From an uncultured Oscillospiraceae bacterium (lineage in GTDB: Bacteria; Bacillota; Clostridia; Oscillospirales; Acutalibacteraceae): DNA of 64,000 nucleotides. Shown one piece after another: positions 18,601 to 26,408 of the stretch (the stretch's first letter is position 1; the number at the start of each line of letters is the position of its first letter). The notes beneath the pieces were generated by a model. That model was not told the DNA's origin, did not search any database, and saw nothing but the letters and a program-made list of their open reading frames with translations. Position numbers and translations under genes: made by a program. Where the stretch lies: positions 55,868 to 119,867 of the forward strand of contig UQLR01000006.1 of NCBI GenBank assembly GCA_900541975.1. Reading direction: 5' to 3'.

Positions 18601-19190
18601 GCGTATTCTGTACCATTTGCCTCTTCGTGTGTAGAAAGTATAGCATCCGGCGCCGCCTGCGTTTGCTCTTGCGGCGTTGTGTTATTCTCTTTTTGCAGCA
18701 CGCCGTCTGTATTTTCGGTCGTCCGTTCGTTTTCCGCCGACGGTGCTTTTTTATCTGTATAAAACGTCCCTTCTGATGCCGTCTGCTGCGATACACTTTC
18801 ACGGTTCGGCTGTGTCTGTGTTGCTTCTTTCCGAGTATTTTCTGCCTGCTTTTCCTGTAATGTGTTGTCGTATTCAACCCAGTTTCCCTCAGCATCCTGA
18901 TAATGGACAGGGTATTCATACTGCACAGCCATAAAACTTCCGTTGTCCAGACGAAAATGCTTGGTAAAACGGCCGCGTTTCCCATTGATTTCCGCAAGAA
19001 TTTTTGCCGGCTTTTCCTCCTGTTGCGCCACGGTTCCATTCCGGCCGTTTTCCGTTTGTATTACTTGCCCATCTGCACTTGTCTGCGCTTCATCTGCAGT
19101 TTGTGCCACAACTTGCGCCGGCAGCAGGAAAACAAAAAGCGCAACCAGCACAAATACTATGCTTGTCCGCAATATGTTCCGCTTTTTCAT
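12660..19190 (-). CDS. secreted WapA/Rhs-type polymorphic toxin
   Basis: This 2176-residue protein opens with a Sec signal peptide (~1-30) and a Gln/Thr-rich stretch. A DNRLRE-type domain follows (~380-560: TLTWNNRP, WHKWNVT). Then come a first YD-repeat block (~640-900), two carbohydrate-binding-like domains (~940-1100 NLLKNHNFESS and ~1107-1270 NMLENASFEKY), and a second YD block ending in the Rhs core signature YYDPVTHRFLNADGYFQTG (~1945-1965). The C-terminal tip (~1988-2176) is variable: a Gly-rich, probably beta-rich region, a Lys-rich linker (SPKKKTTSKRAAKK) and a CRSCG...C end. I do not recognise the tip. Architecture matches contact-dependent toxins such as Bacillus WapA. The ATG at 19190 follows GGGAG; the one at 19202 lacks spacing. 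Confidence 0.88.
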   Translation of the reverse strand: MKKRNILRTSIVFVLVALFVFLLPAQVVAQTADEAQTSADGQVIQTENGRNGTVAQQEEKPAKILAEINGKRGRFTKHFRLDNGSFMAVQYEYPVHYQDAEGNWVEYDNTLQEKQAENTRKEATQTQPNRESVSQQTASEGTFYTDKKAPSAENERTTENTDGVLQKENNTTPQEQTQAAPDAILSTHEEANGTEYAPKRSNLDIRLSDKAKKNNMVQIQSDGYQVSWGYTGINKSRIDFVENNQMLSGNEKFTVRKNLVSQAFYKDVYPNVDMQYFVTPAGVKENIILKDKSAQTEFFVEYKLTGLTAVQKNIYSIELQNKQGEPVYEIAAPFMRDANGEISTQLTLTIKEQKNNRLKLLLSGDQTWLQAEGRCFPVTVDPTFITSQSWGAVECTYINQNEPNTAYGYGSSSGYTGTVYAGTLGGNKTYRSFIKIKNLPDLNKGDVVVDAKINLHVYQNSFYDTMYIGAYQVKENWTQSTLTWNNRPNFYANVVDYDTFVEDDPDVWHKWNVTTSVKKWYNGEENYGIMLKPLDEANNYQCASFYSANYPASSVPRPVFEITYRNNKGLEDYWTYTSFEAGTAGTVYINDYTGNLVFIHGDMSTPGGRMPVNVQHVFNNYMANEKFSKIAPYVGVGWRMNIQQTLLPSSQFGLTGDAAATYPYVYTDGDGTDHYFYKKTENGKTKYYDEDGLKLELTIQSSSTNEKYKITDEDDNTLVFNANGNLVKMLDANGNAIALTLSADKKSILSVKDGAGKPIAFAKQSYSYITQMTDPAGRIKKYTYTGNRLTKIKNPDGTEIHFTYDSDGSITSITDIDGYKISFTYTSNTRGKQVASVQEYGTDGTAGQKITFDRSRYNTTLVKSAGVDGVFDNTDDLTTTYQFDQYGRTTSVKSKTGNRDLGAAGCTYTSGTVNANASNLRQINRVSADHAVGSNAVNLLKNHNFESSANWANAEWIGDNTYTMAYTTAQRYLGRQSLKLNVTQYTGDSRARAYQDLESADLEPGVKYTVSGYIKTKDVTSTAENYGALIGVTSFNSDNTTTDFLSEHIKGTTDTSINNGWRRVSLTFTVPENSSKTRIQLALRAATGTAYFDAVQVEQYNVPNTYNMLENASFEKYSGNLPTGWTGSALTVASDTDFKDTTQYRHGTYSFRMRGDAQANKELYQSVPVSGSENDTYIVSGWARANAVPENNDNTRRFKISIQVKYTDGTSVWKLPAEFNRSISGWQFASAAFNLSDETSANKTPSAIVIYLRYHQQANTAYFDNIQLIKDVAQSYTYNEDGELVTVEQNADRKSNMEYSNADLTKYIDAKGYDYQYTYDSKHNMTKAVSQNKVSYNYTYNAQGNPTALEVKTQGGSAAIKATVAYTSNGAFVNQATDQDGKVITYAYNQNTGTLTSATDSSGTVTYSYQADNNLLTGVSKQLEDKGYTVSNSYTYTTGTNRNLTKITHNGTEYNIEYDAYNNKTASKVGSKLLARNSYGANNGLLSSVTYGTGRYVTYAYDAFGNIATQNSSGQKYYSYSDRTGAVIRHEDSLNGLLYDSEYDTTGRLVRQSAQDTGKAQTSDRSVYALEYGYDLNNNVTKLINITRHMKAQNAYEYDKDNLPSKHTIDGGKNITYTYDGLNRLTKTTLNTTEPLEISYVYELSDRNEEGEDYYRTTKVRTESIGAATYRYSYDDMGNITKIEELVNGAYVTRHTYQYDSLNQLTYEKDHAKNVQHTYVYDEGGNLDYETITQLSSSGIGIGAETINYGYGDNSWKDKMTSYDGQSITYDAIGNPLNYRDGMSMTWENGRQLQSLTQGGTTISYTYDAGGVRMSKTVNGEKWTYQYAGGKLLHESRGEKEFAYFYDANGFLSAIKYKLTPTGTEKTYYAAHNWRGDVTGLYNASGKLVASYEYDSWGNVTSIKGLSGSEVTSETHIGNLNKIRYRGYYQDTETGLYYLMTRYYDPVTHRFLNADGYFQTGTGVLDTNMSAYCANNPVNFLDNTGQWAVSLGLGPSASLIWGISYQRAIAIDGEGNIAFQFTKTGHSFENLDVGVSCNASIGGTFSWLWDDSHNVYTFEKGMTCAGASGGPAWYIGADAIWLDEYTEPINGLSILGGVGVGADIHINRPETTTMAVYNIHTSELKVRGPITGKAYTFTSPKKKTTSKRAAKKQRTCRSCGRPIGSKPWECSGGWTY
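13312..13364 (-). repeat. Rhs core end, intact copy of the 53-bp repeat
   Basis: This is the in-gene partner of the orphan fragment at 12202-12254. It encodes the conserved junction just before the variable tip. Confidence 0.85.
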
Positions 19191-19254
19191 GTTTTCTCCC
19201 ATCCTTTTCAGTTTTTATAAAACCCCCAAAAATATAGATATATTCTGTATAAAA

Positions 19255-19283
19255 ATAGTAACATATAACAAGAAATAAATCAA
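19255..19283 (-). promoter_or_regulatory. promoter of the rhs gene
   Basis: On the minus strand, TTGATT (19278-19283) and TACTAT (19255-19260) are separated by 17 nt, about 65 bp before the ATG. Confidence 0.6.
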
Positions 19284-19322
19284 GGTATTTTTTACCATTT
19301 AATATATTTACTATATAAAAAT

Positions 19323-19372
19323 AAAAACACCGGTATTTTTCTTATCCATGTTTAAAATACCGGTGTTTTTTT
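19323..19372 (-). terminator. terminator of the ttcA-like gene
   Basis: A perfect 17-bp stem (AAAAACACCGGTATTTT and its complement) is flanked by T-runs on both strands. It sits 13 bp behind the ttcA-like stop and isolates rhs from upstream transcription. Confidence 0.9.
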
Positions 19373-19384
19373 AATTTTCATTTT

Positions 19385-20263
19385 TTATTTTTCGGAAATT
19401 CCTTCCATTTCATGCGGGGTTACCGTATTGTAGCCATCCAGAAACGTGTGTACCGGCGCATTTTCCTCTTCACGGTAACCAATAATGGTCGATAAATTAA
19501 TATTATGCACGCTTCTGAATATGTTCATATCTATATAGCTGCTGGTTTTGCGCAGCTGTGCAAGCAGCTGTTTGATTTCTGCACGTTTAGAGTGTTCTGC
19601 GTTTTCTTGCTTTTCTGTCTCTTGTGTAATCCGGCAGGCGCAACGGATAAAGGAAAGGCCATTGTAACGCGCCCAGGACGTAATGGCTTTTTCACGTACC
19701 ATGTATAACGGGCGGATCAGCTCCATCCCCGGAAAGTTTTTGCTGTGTAGCTTTGGCATCATGGTTTTAATCTGCGCCCCGTAGAGCATGCTCATCAAAA
19801 TCGTTTCAATCACATCATCAAAATGATGGCCCAGCGCAATTTTGTTACACCCGGCATCCTGTGCCGCCCTGTATAGATGGCCCCGGCGCATTCTGGCACA
19901 TAAATAACAAGGAGAACCTGTATTTTTGCCGACCACCTGAAAAATATTGCTTTCAAAAATTGTAACCGGGATCTGCAATTTTTGCACATTATCCAAAATT
20001 TTCTGCCTGTTTTTCATGTTATAGCCGGGGTCCATGACAATATATTTCGCCTGAAACGGTACTTCACTGTAAAGCTGCAGGTGCTGTATACATTTTGCAA
20101 GCAGCATGGAGTCTTTTCCGCCGGATATGCATACAGCGATCCTGTCGCCGCTTTGAATCAGCTGATAATCCTTGAGCGCGCCAATAAACGGATGCCATAT
20201 TGTCTTTTTATATTTTTTTATAATACTGGCTTCCGCCATTTGATGCAATTTCAAAAATGTCAC
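19385..20263 (-). CDS. TtcA-like tRNA thiolation ATP pyrophosphatase
   Basis: This 292-residue protein is of the PP-loop ATPase superfamily. The PP-loop SGGKDSM is near residue 50. The TtcA-type CxxC is in CYLCARMRRGHLY, and ALGHHFDDVIETILMSML is the second family motif. TtcA enzymes thiolate tRNA C32 with an iron-sulfur cluster, though several paralogues have other tRNA targets. The start is uncertain: GTG at 20263, TTG at 20254 (AAGG at good spacing) and ATG at 20239 are all in frame. It is divergent from the superoxide dismutase-like gene. Confidence 0.85.
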   Translation of the reverse strand: MTFLKLHQMAEASIIKKYKKTIWHPFIGALKDYQLIQSGDRIAVCISGGKDSMLLAKCIQHLQLYSEVPFQAKYIVMDPGYNMKNRQKILDNVQKLQIPVTIFESNIFQVVGKNTGSPCYLCARMRRGHLYRAAQDAGCNKIALGHHFDDVIETILMSMLYGAQIKTMMPKLHSKNFPGMELIRPLYMVREKAITSWARYNGLSFIRCACRITQETEKQENAEHSKRAEIKQLLAQLRKTSSYIDMNIFRSVHNINLSTIIGYREEENAPVHTFLDGYNTVTPHEMEGISEK

Positions 20264-20336
20264 ACCTTACCTATTGCAGTCATAAAATAAAAAGACAGCG
20301 CCGCTGCAGTTTTTAAAAAATCAGGCCCCAGAAAGG

Positions 20337-20963
20337 ATGATTGCTTTGCCCGACCGTTACCCGTTTTCTCTGCCTCCTCTGCCCTACGCCTATGATGCGC
20401 TGGAACCGATTATCAGCAAAGAAAACATCTACCGTCACTATAATCAATACGCACAGGGATATGTAGACCGGTTAAATCAGACACTGTCTGAATATCCGCA
20501 GTTTCAGGACTGGAGCCTGAAGGCTCTTGTCGTTTACGCCGACAACTTTCCCATTGGAATCCGTACACAAATACACAATTATGCAGGAGGTCTGTACAAC
20601 CATATACTTTATTTTGGGAGCGTGAGTGAAAAGCGCAATACGTACCCCAGCGGCGCGCTGCTGCGCGAACTCAACCGTACATACGGATCTTTTGAAAAGT
20701 TTCAAACCGCCTTTAAAAGCTGTGCGCTTTCTGTGGCAGGGTCCGGCAACGCCTGGTTGACTTATAACGCCGCCTGCCGGCTGCAGATTATCTGCACGTC
20801 GAACCAGGATACGCCGCCACTTTCCATTTTAAATCCGCTGCTTGTGGTAGACTTGTGGGAACACGCATATTACCATACGTTTTATTTTGATCGGGAAACC
20901 TATCTGGATAACTGGATGAAAGTGGTAGATTGGGATATTGTAAGCGCGCGCTACAGCTGTTAA
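20337..20963 (+). CDS. Fe/Mn superoxide dismutase-like protein
   Basis: This 208-residue protein has the Fe/Mn SOD fold, which converts superoxide to peroxide and oxygen. The four metal ligands appear present: His in IYRHYNQY, His in GLYNHILYF, and Asp and His in DLWEHAYYHTF. Three positions differ from the family: the HH pair that follows the first ligand is YA, the GSGW motif reads GSGN, and the segment around it is divergent. Activity or metal preference may therefore differ. The ATG at 20337 touches the AAAGG ribosome site, so the TTG at 20346 may be the true start. It is convergent with thiN. Confidence 0.82.
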   Translation: MIALPDRYPFSLPPLPYAYDALEPIISKENIYRHYNQYAQGYVDRLNQTLSEYPQFQDWSLKALVVYADNFPIGIRTQIHNYAGGLYNHILYFGSVSEKRNTYPSGALLRELNRTYGSFEKFQTAFKSCALSVAGSGNAWLTYNAACRLQIICTSNQDTPPLSILNPLLVVDLWEHAYYHTFYFDRETYLDNWMKVVDWDIVSARYSC

Positions 20964-20981
20964 TCAGAAACGCGGTCGTTT

Positions 20982-21608
20982 TCAGCCTTTATCATAGAGC
21001 ATAACCAGAGCGCTTCCCTGGTGGAGCGTAAGCACCGCACAGCTGCTTCTGACCACGTTGCTGACCCCCAGGGGGAAGGAGGAAGTAAGTTCCTGTTTTG
21101 CAAGCTCATATTCAAAGCCCTGGTGCGTGACCGTGCAACCGGCACAGCCAAAAGGAAAGACAGAAAGCACACAGCCTTCTTTATTATGTACGGGAAAATC
21201 GCCAGCGGGCGCGTAATACACCTGCAAACCTTTCCCCAGAAGAACGCCTTGCGCGCCGTTTTCATACAAATACTGTAAAGCACTGTAGTTTGCAAACGTA
21301 TGGTCTTCGCGGCCTCCCAGCGCGCCCAGTAATATAAACTCTCTATATCCGCGGCGAAGCCCTTCTTTAATTGCAGACATTGTGTCTGTATCGTCTTTAT
21401 GCGTAGGCAGCAAAATAATTGGCACATCTGTTTGCGGCCTTTGTGACGAATCAAAATCACCAACAATGACCGACGGCTTCACCCCCGCTTTTTGGGCAAA
21501 CAAGTAGCCGCCATCGGCGCAAATAACAAAATCGTCGGTTCGGACCGTCTGCCGGAGCAGGGTTATATCAAAGGATGGGGAAGCCGCAACAATCACACAT
21601 CTGCTCAT
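20982..21608 (-). CDS. thiN: thiamine pyrophosphokinase
   Basis: This 208-residue enzyme transfers pyrophosphate from ATP to thiamine. Family motifs are CADGGYLFAQ, VGDFDSS and HKDDTDTMSAIKEGLRRGY, followed by LGALGGREDHTFAN. The ATG at 21608 overlaps the rsgA stop (ATGA) and has GGGAG upstream, which indicates translational coupling. It is the last gene of the long minus-strand run that starts at yicC. Confidence 0.93.
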   Translation of the reverse strand: MSRCVIVAASPSFDITLLRQTVRTDDFVICADGGYLFAQKAGVKPSVIVGDFDSSQRPQTDVPIILLPTHKDDTDTMSAIKEGLRRGYREFILLGALGGREDHTFANYSALQYLYENGAQGVLLGKGLQVYYAPAGDFPVHNKEGCVLSVFPFGCAGCTVTHQGFEYELAKQELTSSFPLGVSNVVRSSCAVLTLHQGSALVMLYDKG

Positions 21609-22489
21609 TTCAGCTCCCACTCCTTTATATCCTTAACTTCGTTATACATGGAAACATAGCTTTCAAAACGGGAAAGCGGGATTGTTCCATTTTGAACCGC
21701 CTCCAGCACCGCACAGCCTTTTTCTTTAACATGCGCGCAGGAAGTAAATTTACAGCGGTGCAGATAAGGCTCAAATTCCGGGAAGCAATACTGGAGCTTC
21801 TCTTTTTGAATCATCTCATAGCGCTGCAAATCCAATGTGGAAAAACCGGGCGTATCTGCCACAAAACCACCGTCGGTCTTAAACAGTTCAACCGTTCTTG
21901 TCGTATGGCGACCCCGCCCCAGTTTTTGGCTTGTATGTGCGGTAGAAAGCTGCAAATGTGGAAAAACGCAGTTTAGCAACGACGATTTTCCCACGCCGGA
22001 ATTGCCTGTAAAAGCCGTTATACAGCCGGATAAAAGCGCTTTTATTTCGCTGACGCCGCTTCCGTCATATTTGGAAAAACAAATGGTGCGGATCCCCGCA
22101 CTGTCATAAATATTTTGCAGTGCGGCCGGATGCTGCAAATCTGTTTTTGAAATCACAAGCACCGGCTCTATCTGCCCGTTAACAGCCACAGCCGTCATTT
22201 TGTCGATTACAAGCGTATTGGGCGTGGGATCACAAACAGACGCAACGATAAAAAGCCTGTCCAAATTTGCAACAGTTGGACGCGCCAGTTTGTTTTTTCT
22301 GGGCAAAATTTTTTCAATCGCGCAGTATCCGTCGTTGGGGTGCAGAAATACCACATAATCGCCTACACAGGGGGAATCTCCTTTATTTCTAAACGCGCCG
22401 CGCGCTTTGCACTCATACACTTTACCGGCGGCTTCCACATAATAGAAGCCGCCGGTCAATTTTGTTATAATACCGTTTAACTGTTCCAT
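21605..22489 (-). CDS. rsgA: ribosome small subunit GTPase RsgA
   Basis: This 294-residue circularly permuted GTPase matures the 30S subunit. An N-terminal OB fold (~5-70) precedes the GTPase with G4 (VISKTDL) before G1 (GNSGVGKSSLLN) and G3 (DTPGFSTLDL). The C-terminal zinc site lies in CKFTSCAHVKEKGCAV. The ATG at 22489 follows AGGCGA; upstream codons overlap prkC. The neighbours prkC upstream and thiN downstream are the usual ones in clostridia. Confidence 0.95.
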   Translation of the reverse strand: MEQLNGIITKLTGGFYYVEAAGKVYECKARGAFRNKGDSPCVGDYVVFLHPNDGYCAIEKILPRKNKLARPTVANLDRLFIVASVCDPTPNTLVIDKMTAVAVNGQIEPVLVISKTDLQHPAALQNIYDSAGIRTICFSKYDGSGVSEIKALLSGCITAFTGNSGVGKSSLLNCVFPHLQLSTAHTSQKLGRGRHTTRTVELFKTDGGFVADTPGFSTLDLQRYEMIQKEKLQYCFPEFEPYLHRCKFTSCAHVKEKGCAVLEAVQNGTIPLSRFESYVSMYNEVKDIKEWELK

Positions 22490-22503
22490 TGGTTCGCCTG
22501 CTG

Positions 22504-24561
22504 TCAATAGTACTCGTAGGGGTCTGTAGGTTCTTCCGGCGACCACCATGTTTCCGGTTCTGTGGGCGCTTCCGTGGGCGCCTCCGTGGGTGGTTCCGTT
22601 GTCGGATATACATAATCATACCTTGTGGTTGTAACCTCTTGCGTATCAAAATTGACAACATATTCCCTGTAGACATTGCCGTCAAGATCAACCACCACAT
22701 TTGTATTTCCTGTGCCGGTGACCTCTATGGTATATGTGCTGTTATACTTTGGAACAACATATTTGGAATAGGTCTCATTGACAACGCCGTCCACCGTAAC
22801 GCGCAGGAACACTGTGTCTTCCACATCTTCAGGAAGATCTACATAAATTTGCACAGTGGATTCACGGCTGATGCCTCTTGCCACAATCAGTTTAACGGTT
22901 GATCCGGCTTCGAGCCTTGTATCATATAACGGGCTTTGCGCAATAACCGTATCCTGCGGCTTATCGACTTCATCGTTGTACTCATAGTCCACGACAAAGC
23001 CGTTTTCCGTTTCCAGTGTATACTTGGCTTCGTCAAGCGTTTTACCCAGAACATTGGGTACCGGAATCTTCGTGGCCTCCGTATTTTTTGTCCTGCTTAC
23101 AAAGATTTTAACAACCGAGTCCACCTCAACCTCGGAACCGGCTTTTGGGGATGTATCCCGCACCATTCCTTCTGCGGTGGAGTCGTCGAGCACGTAAATA
23201 ATCTCTGTCTCCAGATTTTTCTGTTCAATTTTCTGCCTGGCAGAATCCTCTGGTTCGCCGTTTACATATGGCACGGAAACAAGGGTGTTTGTACTGTTAA
23301 CCGTAAGCGTAATCACAGAGCCTTCCCGGATCATTTTATTGCTGGGTTCAGGATCCTGCTTTAAGATTGTGCCAACTGCCTGGTCCGGGTCAAAAGAATT
23401 TTGAATTTCCCATGTAAATTTATATTCCGGATTGTTTTTGACGTCGTCTATATTCTGTCCTACAAAGTTTGGAATTGGAACTGCAGCGCTGGCATCGCCC
23501 TCACATGCATTGAACAGAGCAACTACCACACATACAATTGCTACCAGCGCAAAGGATAATACCACACCAATGACAATATTGGTTGTGGGCGATTTTCTTT
23601 TTTCCGCTTCTTCCTGTATATTTTCAAAGCTGTCGTCATATTTTTTGCGGTCAACCGCACGCACATCGTGAATTGCATCTGCTATTTTGGCAGGCTCTTC
23701 ATTTGTAAGATACGTATATTCAAAGCGTATGCTTGGATTTTGCCTGAACAATTCAATGTCTTTGAGCATTTCCCCCGCCGTCTGGTAACGCTGACGCGGG
23801 TCTTTTTGCATGGCTTTAATTGTAATTTCTTCCAGGCCGTCCGGTATGGAGGGATTGATCTCCTGAGGCGGCCTGGGATTTGATTGCAGCTGCATAATTG
23901 CCACGGAAACCGCATTATCTGCTTCAAACGGCAATTTTCCCGTGATCATTTCATACAGCATAACCCCCACTGAATAAATATCGGACTTTCCGTCGGTCAA
24001 ATCGCCCCTGGCCTGTTCCGGTGCAATATAATGCACAGAGCCAATCGCCTTGTCTGTCATGGTGCGGGTCTCCATATTGGAAAAACGTGCAATCCCAAAA
24101 TCGGTAACCTTAATCGTACCGTCCTGCAAAAGCATAATATTTTGCGGCTTAATATCCCGGTGGACAATACCTTTTTCGTGTGCATGCTGTAAGGCCTGCA
24201 AAATTTGTACGGTAAAATGCACCGCTTCTTTCCAATTGATTTGCTGCTGATTGTCAATATATTCTTTAAGCGTGATCCCGTCAATATACTCCATAACGAT
24301 ATACTGGATCATATCGCCAAAACTAACGTCATAAACCTTTACAATATTGGGGTGTGACAGCACGGCAATTGCTTTGGATTCATTTTTAAAACGCCGCACA
24401 AATTCTTCACTGGCGGAAAATTCATCTTTGAGAATTTTAATGGCAACGACCCGGTCGTCAATTGTGTCATACGCGCGGTATACCATGGCCATACCGCCCA
24501 CACCAATAAGTTCGTGTATTTCATAACGACTGTCCAGCTTTTTCCCCGAATACTTATCCAT
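22504..24561 (-). CDS. prkC: PASTA Ser/Thr protein kinase PrkC
   Basis: This 685-residue membrane kinase has an intact catalytic domain (~10-270): Gly loop GVGGMAMVY, AIKILK, HRDIKPQN and TDFGIARFS. A membrane helix lies at ~335-360, and three PASTA repeats follow (~365-430, 432-500, 502-570). An extra beta-rich region and a Pro/Thr/Glu tail complete it. PrkC kinases sense cell-wall fragments and control growth and spore germination. The ATG at 24561 has GGGAG 8 nt upstream. It follows the cognate phosphatase gene by 14 bp. Confidence 0.95.
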   Translation of the reverse strand: MDKYSGKKLDSRYEIHELIGVGGMAMVYRAYDTIDDRVVAIKILKDEFSASEEFVRRFKNESKAIAVLSHPNIVKVYDVSFGDMIQYIVMEYIDGITLKEYIDNQQQINWKEAVHFTVQILQALQHAHEKGIVHRDIKPQNIMLLQDGTIKVTDFGIARFSNMETRTMTDKAIGSVHYIAPEQARGDLTDGKSDIYSVGVMLYEMITGKLPFEADNAVSVAIMQLQSNPRPPQEINPSIPDGLEEITIKAMQKDPRQRYQTAGEMLKDIELFRQNPSIRFEYTYLTNEEPAKIADAIHDVRAVDRKKYDDSFENIQEEAEKRKSPTTNIVIGVVLSFALVAIVCVVVALFNACEGDASAAVPIPNFVGQNIDDVKNNPEYKFTWEIQNSFDPDQAVGTILKQDPEPSNKMIREGSVITLTVNSTNTLVSVPYVNGEPEDSARQKIEQKNLETEIIYVLDDSTAEGMVRDTSPKAGSEVEVDSVVKIFVSRTKNTEATKIPVPNVLGKTLDEAKYTLETENGFVVDYEYNDEVDKPQDTVIAQSPLYDTRLEAGSTVKLIVARGISRESTVQIYVDLPEDVEDTVFLRVTVDGVVNETYSKYVVPKYNSTYTIEVTGTGNTNVVVDLDGNVYREYVVNFDTQEVTTTRYDYVYPTTEPPTEAPTEAPTEPETWWSPEEPTDPYEYY

Positions 24562-24575
24562 CCATCTCACTCCCG

Positions 24576-25310
24576 TTACTGTTGTGCAGTTATTACGGCA
24601 ACTGTTATATTATCGCTGCCGCCCAGCCCCTTTGCACCTTCTACCAACGCCTGCGTAAACGCATCTGCACTGTTTTCCAAAGACAGCCTGACAATTTCTT
24701 CCGGCGTCAGGTAGTTGGTAAGCCCATCCGAGCAAAGCAAAATTTTGTCGCCCGGTTCAAACGGCGCTTCTATATAATCAAGATGTATCTGCGGTACAAT
24801 GCCAAGCGCCCTTGTAATATAATTTTTATTGGGATGCACCATCGCCTGCTCCGGCGTCAGTTCGCCTTTTTCAACCATTTCCTGCACGACGGAATGGTCA
24901 ACTGTTAATTGCTGTATTTTATTTTCGCGTATAGCATACACACGGCTGTCCCCCACATGGACAATATGCGCCTTATTTTCCTTCACAAGCACCAATTCTA
25001 TCGTCGTACCCATGCCGCGCAACATCTGGTCTGCCTTTTGCATTTCATACAGTTTGCTGTTGGCACGCTGGACGACCCCTGTCAGAAGGTCAACAGTCTG
25101 GTCGTTTGTCAGCGCTTTGTCATATTCCTGCGTAAGAAATTGCGCCACTGTTTCCACTGCAACTTCGCTTGCAACATTCCCGCCGTTTGCACCGCCCATA
25201 CCGTCGCAGACAACGGCCCATACGGCCTGATCTGAAAAACTGCCGCATTTGCATGCGTCCTGGTTGGATGTTCTGACAAGCCCTATGTCGCTTTTTAAGT
25301 AAACCTCCAA
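24576..25310 (-). CDS. stp: PP2C-type protein phosphatase Stp/PrpC
   Basis: This 244-residue metal-dependent phosphatase reverses PrkC phosphorylation. PP2C metal motifs are VRTSNQDA, VVCDGMGGANGG, VGDSRVYA and LCSDGLTNYL, with the terminal GGSDNITV. It is encoded directly upstream of prkC, the usual arrangement. Confidence 0.95.
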   Translation of the reverse strand: MEVYLKSDIGLVRTSNQDACKCGSFSDQAVWAVVCDGMGGANGGNVASEVAVETVAQFLTQEYDKALTNDQTVDLLTGVVQRANSKLYEMQKADQMLRGMGTTIELVLVKENKAHIVHVGDSRVYAIRENKIQQLTVDHSVVQEMVEKGELTPEQAMVHPNKNYITRALGIVPQIHLDYIEAPFEPGDKILLCSDGLTNYLTPEEIVRLSLENSADAFTQALVEGAKGLGGSDNITVAVITAQQ

Positions 25311-25345
25311 GCTGTCATCCTCCTTTGCTTAGTATTTTATAAAAA

Positions 25346-26401
25346 TTACGTTTTATCAGCATTGTTTTTCCGGGAAGTCTCTGTAGATTTTCCCTTCAAC
25401 TGGCCGCATGAAGCTCCAATATCGGCGCCAAGGGTGCGCCTTACGGTTGCTGTGATCCCGTTTTTTTCAAGTATATTGCAAAAGGCCACCTGCCGTTTGG
25501 GGCCGCTCTTCCTGTAAGACGCGCCGTTGATTGTGTTAACAGGGATCAGATTGACATGGCAAAGCATCCCCTTGAGCAGCGTTACAAGCTCGTAAGCACA
25601 TACATCTGTATCGTTGAAATCTTCTATCATAGCGTATTCAAACGATATACGCCTTCCGGTCTTATGAATATAGTACCTGCAGGCTTCCATAAGCACCGCA
25701 ATGGGGTATTTTTTGTTTACGGGCATGATTTGTGTGCGCATGCGGTCATTTGGCGCATGCAAAGACACCGAAAGCGTCAACTGCAAACGTTTGTCAGCCA
25801 GCACCCGGATTTTATGTGCCAAACCACAGGTAGACAGCGTAATATGGCGCATGCCAATATTCAAACCATTGTCGGATGTGACCAACCTGATAAACCGCAG
25901 AACATTGTCAAAATTGTCCAACGGCTCGCCCATACCCATTAAGACAATATTGGAAATTCGGATATGGCAGTCTTTTTGCGCCGCCTGAATTTGCGCCAGC
26001 ATTTCGCTGGGCTCCAAATTTCTGATAAAACCGTTCTGGCCGGTCGCGCAAAACGTACAGCCCATTTTACAGCCGGCCTGTGTTGAAACGCACAGCGTAT
26101 ACCCAAAATGATAATTCATTAATACGGCTTCAACATAGGCACCGTCATGCAGACGATACAAATATTTTATTGTATCATCATAACAAGAAATGTATTTTTT
26201 TTCAATACTTGCAACAGAAATGTAATAAATCTCGCTGAGCTTTACCCGCACATTTTTAGGTATATTCAGCATTTCGTCAAAACTTTCTACAGACTTTTCA
26301 TGCAGCCATTTAAAAATCTGCTGCGCCCGGTAAGGTTTTAGTGCAAGCCGTGCAAGCGACTGTGTAAGCTCTTCCACCGTTAACGATTTGATATCTGTCA
26401 T
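25346..26401 (-). CDS. rlmN: 23S rRNA/tRNA m2A methyltransferase RlmN
   Basis: This 351-residue radical SAM enzyme methylates C2 of A2503 in 23S rRNA and A37 of some tRNAs. The cluster motif CKMGCTFCATG is near residue 108. GEPLDN is the SAM-binding segment, and the terminal TLGADIGASCGQL contains the catalytic Cys. It starts 7 bp behind rsmB. Confidence 0.96.
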   Translation of the reverse strand: MTDIKSLTVEELTQSLARLALKPYRAQQIFKWLHEKSVESFDEMLNIPKNVRVKLSEIYYISVASIEKKYISCYDDTIKYLYRLHDGAYVEAVLMNYHFGYTLCVSTQAGCKMGCTFCATGQNGFIRNLEPSEMLAQIQAAQKDCHIRISNIVLMGMGEPLDNFDNVLRFIRLVTSDNGLNIGMRHITLSTCGLAHKIRVLADKRLQLTLSVSLHAPNDRMRTQIMPVNKKYPIAVLMEACRYYIHKTGRRISFEYAMIEDFNDTDVCAYELVTLLKGMLCHVNLIPVNTINGASYRKSGPKRQVAFCNILEKNGITATVRRTLGADIGASCGQLKGKSTETSRKNNADKT

Positions 26402-26408
26402 ACCCCGT

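Noticed and set aside
13268..18776. Many plus-strand open frames opposite the rhs gene
   Set aside because: They are antisense to YD repeats, lack ribosome binding sites and encode Cys/Val-rich low-complexity sequence; the minus-strand protein explains the region.
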